DNA from: Pseudotamlana agarivorans
Lineage (GTDB): Bacteria; Bacteroidota; Bacteroidia; Flavobacteriales; Flavobacteriaceae
Length of the DNA: 64,000 nucleotides
Direction: 5' to 3'
Assembly: GCF_001642835.1 (NCBI RefSeq)
Contig: NZ_LXEI01000008.1
Location: forward strand, 62,001-126,000
In this document: positions 60,592 to 64,000 of the stretch, piece by piece
Position numbering within the stretch: the stretch's first letter is position 1
Layout of the letters: every line of letters begins with the position of its first letter
Notes under the pieces: generated by a model
What the model was told of the DNA's origin: nothing
Databases searched by the model: none
What the model saw: the letters and a program-made list of their open reading frames with translations, nothing else
Made by a program: the position numbers and the translations under genes

Positions 60592-62280
60592 ATGTTTGAA
60601 ATTTCACAATTAAAAGAAAAAAAGCTCGCTGATTTACAGGAGATTGCTAAGAAATTGAACGTTCCAAAGTTTCGTTCATTAAAAAAATTAGATCTTGTAT
60701 ACCAAATATTAGATCAGCAAGCTGCAGACCCTAAAGCGGTTAAAGCAGCTGTAACACCAACAGAACCTATTGAACCAGCTAAAAATATAGAAGAAAAGGA
60801 CACAAAAACAGCAAAGCCTGCGACTAGAAAACCTAGACAACGTGTTCAAAAACCAGTTAGAAATACCCCTCAAAAAGCAGAAGAAAATGCTGCTACACCA
60901 ACCGATAAAAAAGAAGAAGCTCCAGTTTCAGAACCAGTGAAAACTGAAACAGCTCCTAAACCAAAAAAAGAAGCTCCAAAACAAGACAATAGCCCGAAAC
61001 CAAAAAAACAAACCGATACGCCGGCTAATAAACAAGCTTCAAGAAATCAAAATAACCAAAATCAGAACAATCAAAATAAAAATCAACATAGAAACCAAAA
61101 AAATGGTAATGTTGAAAAAGGCAATAAAGACAACAGAAACCGTTACCGTGAGCCTGATTTCGAATTTGATGCCATCATTGAAAGCGAAGGTGTTTTAGAC
61201 ATCATGCAAGACGGATATGGTTTTTTACGTTCTTCCGATTATAACTATTTATCATCACCAGATGACATTTATGTGTCTCAATCACAAATTAGATTGTTTG
61301 GTTTAAAAACAGGTGATACAGTTTTAGGTCATGTACGTCCGCCTAAAGAGGGTGAAAAATATTTCCCTTTAATTAAGGTAAGTAAAATTAATGGTCAGAA
61401 TCCAAATGTCGTTAGAGACCGTGTATCGTTTGAACACCTAACCCCACTTTTCCCGCAAGAAAAATTTAATATAGCTGAAAAACAAAGTACCATTTCTACG
61501 CGAATCATGGATTTGTTTGCGCCAATTGGAAAAGGACAACGTGGTATGATTGTTTCTCAACCAAAAACAGGTAAAACAATGTTATTGAAGGATGTGGCTA
61601 ATGCTATTGCTGCCAACCATCCTGAAGTTTACCAAATGATTTTATTAATTGATGAACGTCCTGAAGAGGTTACTGACATGCAACGTAACGTTCGTGGTGA
61701 AGTCATTGCTTCTACTTTCGACAAGGAAGCACATGAGCATGTAAAAATTGCAAACATCGTACTAGAAAAAGCAAAACGCTTAGTTGAATGTGGACATGAT
61801 GTAGTTATCCTATTAGACTCCATTACACGTTTGGCTCGTGCTTACAATACCGTACAACCAGCTTCTGGTAAAATATTAAGTGGTGGTGTTGATGCCAATG
61901 CTTTACACAAACCAAAACGTTTCTTTGGTGCTGCTCGTAATATCGAAAATGGTGGTTCATTAACCATTATTGCTACCGCTCTTACTGAAACAGGTTCTAA
62001 AATGGATGAGGTTATTTTTGAAGAATTTAAAGGAACCGGTAACATGGAACTTCAATTGGATAGAAAGATTTCTAACCGTAGAATTTTCCCTGCTATCGAT
62101 TTAACCTCTTCAAGTACACGTCGTGACGATATTTTATTAGATGACACAACAGTTCAACGTATGTGGGTAATGCGTAAGTATCTTGCCGACATGAACCCAG
62201 TTGAAGCCATGGAATTTATTAACGAACGCTTCAAACAGACTAAAAACAATGAGGAGTTTTTAATTTCTATGAACGGATAA
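60592..62280 (+). CDS. rho: Transcription termination factor Rho with long N-terminal insertion
   Basis: A 562-residue Rho, longer than the E. coli protein (419) because residues about 42-185 form a low-complexity insertion: first K/P/A/E-rich, then N/Q-rich ([14 protein letters not shown]). The Rho_N helix is at 5-40; the RNA-binding domain follows with [17 protein letters not shown], then the ATPase with PKTGKT at 324-329, [13 protein letters not shown] and [11 protein letters not shown]. Such insertions are common in Bacteroidota Rho and are expected to help RNA binding or condensation. Single-gene unit with a strong terminator. Confidence 0.96.
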   Translation: MFEISQLKEKKLADLQEIAKKLNVPKFRSLKKLDLVYQILDQQAADPKAVKAAVTPTEPIEPAKNIEEKDTKTAKPATRKPRQRVQKPVRNTPQKAEENAATPTDKKEEAPVSEPVKTETAPKPKKEAPKQDNSPKPKKQTDTPANKQASRNQNNQNQNNQNKNQHRNQKNGNVEKGNKDNRNRYREPDFEFDAIIESEGVLDIMQDGYGFLRSSDYNYLSSPDDIYVSQSQIRLFGLKTGDTVLGHVRPPKEGEKYFPLIKVSKINGQNPNVVRDRVSFEHLTPLFPQEKFNIAEKQSTISTRIMDLFAPIGKGQRGMIVSQPKTGKTMLLKDVANAIAANHPEVYQMILLIDERPEEVTDMQRNVRGEVIASTFDKEAHEHVKIANIVLEKAKRLVECGHDVVILLDSITRLARAYNTVQPASGKILSGGVDANALHKPKRFFGAARNIENGGSLTIIATALTETGSKMDEVIFEEFKGTGNMELQLDRKISNRRIFPAIDLTSSSTRRDDILLDDTTVQRMWVMRKYLADMNPVEAMEFINERFKQTKNNEEFLISMNG

Positions 62281-62302
62281 ATTTTAAAAACATAAATAAT
62301 TT

Positions 62303-62331
62303 AGCCCTAACAAAATTGTTAGGGCTTTTTT
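62303..62331 (+). terminator. Terminator of rho
   Basis: AGCCCTAACAA (62303-62313) pairs with TTGTTAGGGCT (62316-62326), followed by a T-run. Confidence 0.88.
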
Positions 62332-62472
62332 ATGTTCTTCATTTAGATTATATTTAATCAGAAGAAAGCTTATTTATTTCTTATTTAATTGCCCAATAAT
62401 CACAGTAATCTACACTCCTAATATCATAATAGAAGTTAGAGCTCCCTTTCCTTTAAAAACAAAATATCAATC

Positions 62473-63165
62473 ATGACCAATAAAATACGCTTACTATTCT
62501 TAACCTTAACGTTCACAACCACAATGTTCGCTCAATTATCTTCTCATAAAAAAGAAGCGGTTAACCGAGTAGAAATGCAATATTTACTATACACGCCTAC
62601 ACAAAATAACGAGAAGTCCCCACTTGTTGTTTTTTTACATGGTGGTGCAGAAAGTGATAAAGATTTAAATGTCGCCAAAGCTCACGGCATACCAAAACGT
62701 ATTACAGAGGGTAAAGATTTTCCTTTTTACGTTTTTGCTCCACTTAACCCCAATAAAAAAGGTCTTTGGGACGATCGAACTATTCATAACATGGCTATGA
62801 ATTTAGCAGACTCGCTACCTATTGACAAAAAACGCATCTATCTCGCCGGACTTAGTCGTGGTGGTGATGGCATATGGCGAATAGCTGTAAATAACCCTAA
62901 CACCTATGCCGCTATGATTTCGGTATGTGCCGCAGATATTCCAATGATTTATATAAAATGGGCTAAAAACCTTCCTGTATGGTTTTTTCATGGCGAAAAA
63001 GACGCTGTTGTTCCGGTAGAACAAACCAAAGAAGCCTATAATACTTTAAAAAAACTAAACCCAAATACAAAACTAACTTTATACCCAAATGCGACTCACG
63101 ATAGTTGGACCGAAACTTACAATAACGAAGCGGTGTACTCCTGGCTACTAAAACAGCATTTGTAA
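62473..63165 (+). CDS. Exported alpha/beta hydrolase (phospholipase/carboxylesterase-like)
   Basis: A 230-residue secreted hydrolase. Signal peptide to about residue 20 (TTMFAQ), oxyanion loop FLHGGAESDKDL, nucleophile in LAGLSRGGDG, aspartate in FHGEKDAVVPVEQT and histidine in PNATHDSW. The layout fits the small esterases associated with carbohydrate acetyl/feruloyl removal and the 'predicted peptidase' group. The substrate cannot be told from sequence. Ends at a bidirectional terminator. Confidence 0.88.
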   Translation: MTNKIRLLFLTLTFTTTMFAQLSSHKKEAVNRVEMQYLLYTPTQNNEKSPLVVFLHGGAESDKDLNVAKAHGIPKRITEGKDFPFYVFAPLNPNKKGLWDDRTIHNMAMNLADSLPIDKKRIYLAGLSRGGDGIWRIAVNNPNTYAAMISVCAADIPMIYIKWAKNLPVWFFHGEKDAVVPVEQTKEAYNTLKKLNPNTKLTLYPNATHDSWTETYNNEAVYSWLLKQHL

Positions 63166-63211
63166 GCATTTAATGAGTACTATCTCGACAACAAACTAGG
63201 ATATGTATTAT

Positions 63212-63253
63212 CATAAAAAAGCCCCTCAACGCTAATCGTTAAGGGGCTTTTAG
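63212..63253. terminator. Bidirectional terminator
   Basis: AAAAGCCCCTCAACG (63217-63231) pairs with CGTTAAGGGGCTTTT (63237-63251) with one G-U or mismatch, A-run left and T-run right. Confidence 0.88.
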
Positions 63254-63278
63254 TATTATTATATAACTTAAACCAAAA

Positions 63279-63659
63279 TTAATACGCTAATAAGAGCTCT
63301 TTATATGCTCTTAAATCGGCAATATTCGTTTTATTTTTAAGATTTCTAGTTAAAGAAATAACATATTTAAGACTTTCTACAGGATCTACAACAGCAGCTT
63401 CTTCTTCAACGGCTGCAACTTCACCATCCTCTGTTAATAACTCATCATCATCTTCTAACATAGGAATTAGAAATGAATCATGCTCTTCAATATGCTCGTA
63501 AGTATATCTTAATACTTTAACCACTAAAGGGGCTTCTTCTTCTATAGCGTAAGTTCTTAATTCTTTAATATCATTTATTAAAGTATCCGTATTAATTCCT
63601 GTGTTATCTAAATCAACAAGAATTTTATCTATTAATTTTATTGCTTTTGAATTTTCCAA
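63279..63659 (-). CDS. Acidic hypothetical protein
   Basis: A 126-residue soluble, helical, strongly acidic protein. The middle has a glutamate- and aspartate-rich segment (EDDDELLTEDGEVAAVEEEAA) between two helical parts, the C-terminal one ending NLKNKTNIADLRAYKELLLAY. No motif of an enzyme or binding domain is visible. I do not recognise the family but the frame has codon use like its neighbours and its own promoter element 39 bp upstream, so it is very likely real. It sits between an esterase and rpsT. Confidence 0.75.
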   Translation of the reverse strand: MENSKAIKLIDKILVDLDNTGINTDTLINDIKELRTYAIEEEAPLVVKVLRYTYEHIEEHDSFLIPMLEDDDELLTEDGEVAAVEEEAAVVDPVESLKYVISLTRNLKNKTNIADLRAYKELLLAY

Positions 63660-63697
63660 AGAGGTAATATTATGAGTGTTATTAACTTTTATTACTG

Positions 63698-63705
63698 CAA
63701 ATTTA
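63698..63705 (-). promoter_or_regulatory. -7 promoter element of the acidic hypothetical gene
   Basis: On the minus strand TAAATTTG matches TAnnTTTG, 39 bp upstream of the ATG at 63659. Confidence 0.5.
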
Positions 63706-63784
63706 GAGTATTAAAATAAAATTCACTCCATTTTGACTGCTTTTTTTACCCCTATAGTAACATTAAAATCAGCTCAATATGGCG

Positions 63785-63819
63785 CAAAAAAAAAGCTTCT
63801 CATTTCTGAGAAGCTTTCG
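63785..63819 (-). terminator. Terminator of rpsT
   Basis: AAAGCTTCTCA (63792-63802) pairs with TGAGAAGCTTT (63807-63817); on the minus strand a run of U residues (complement of 63786-63794) follows. Confidence 0.87.
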
Positions 63820-63849
63820 TATATATTTTAAAATCTTAAGTCGAAAGAA

Positions 63850-64000
63850 TTATAGAGCTGCAACGTGCTTTGCTAAACCAGATTTAAGGTTAGCAGCTTT
63901 GTTAGCATGTATAATGTTTTTCTTTGCTAATTTATCTAGCATAGAAACTACAGAAGGATATAAAGTCTCAGCCTCATTCTTATCACTTAACTCACGTAAT
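63850..64000 (-). CDS. rpsT: 30S ribosomal protein S20 (partial)
   Basis: The C-terminal 49 residues of S20 are visible, running off the right edge. The decoded end reads SMLDKLAKKNIIHANKAANL followed by KSGLAKHVAAL, matching the S20 C-terminus (KNKAARHKSRL-type end in E. coli). It binds 16S rRNA early in 30S assembly. The stop is at 63850-63852 and a strong terminator follows. Confidence 0.93.
   Translation of the reverse strand, partial: LRELSDKNEAETLYPSVVSMLDKLAKKNIIHANKAANLKSGLAKHVAAL

Overview
The window comes from a marine-type member of the Flavobacteriaceae (Bacteroidota), probably near Formosa, Tamlana or Algibacter. The evidence is an AT-rich sequence, promoters of the Bacteroidota type (TAnnTTTG at -7), little sign of Shine-Dalgarno sites, a type IX secretion sorting domain (41817..43226), lineage-typical families (DUF4199, DUF4293, the alternative bacterial GlmU, type B L31 without zinc cysteines), and the short CarB without its regulatory domain. 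It reads as chromosomal core and near-core DNA. I saw no prophage, complete insertion sequence, CRISPR array, tRNA or rRNA.

Layout. 1-7186 is a corrinoid (vitamin B12) uptake and salvage locus: a partial cytosolic BtuF-like protein on the minus strand, cobU-cobT-cobS-cobC, a DUF71/COG2102 ATP-pyrophosphatase convergent with cobC, and a btuF-btuC-btuD importer. 7341-11528 holds a large TPR protein, rmuC, a small membrane protein and an acyl-CoA thioesterase. 11575-24376 is mostly minus strand: carB, rpmH, a lytic transglycosylase, a small hydrolase, mtaB, a peptide-type binding lipoprotein, two tandem YhhN-like membrane proteins, the alternative GlmU and rpmE2. 24610-29795 runs DUF4199, GT2, phosphoglucomutase and MsbA-type ABC exporter. 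30116-31652 is an ECF sigma factor with a membrane partner and a Spy/CpxP-like periplasmic protein. 31649-38978 has a Ycf48-like lipoprotein, an RsmB-type methyltransferase, a fructosamine-kinase-like protein and purL. 39131-43226 is a TPR histidine kinase, a LuxR-type response regulator and a secreted TPR protein. 43326-47218 is a pyruvate formate-lyase locus (pflB-pflA-focA) behind a likely CRP/FNR-type operator. 47655-57385 is fatty acid degradation: fadD, a serine hydrolase, a MarR regulator and a fadN-fadA-fadE set. 57662-64000 has an M1 peptidase, a YdeI-like protein, DUF4293, rho, an esterase-like hydrolase, an acidic hypothetical protein and the 3' end of rpsT.

How the genes work together. 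The B12 locus imports corrinoids and rebuilds the nucleotide loop. The pfl locus points to mixed-acid style growth without oxygen. The fad cluster activates and beta-oxidises fatty acids, with the MarR gene first and a candidate operator over its own promoter. The most interesting non-coding signals are paired GC-rich inverted repeats filling both internal gaps of the fad operon, a 161-bp imperfect palindrome at 23837-23997, and the operator and promoter geometry upstream of pflB. I do not see a wholly new multi-gene system. The best candidates for under-described biology are the DUF71 protein in the B12 cluster, the sigma/membrane/Spy-like trio, and the fad repeat blocks.
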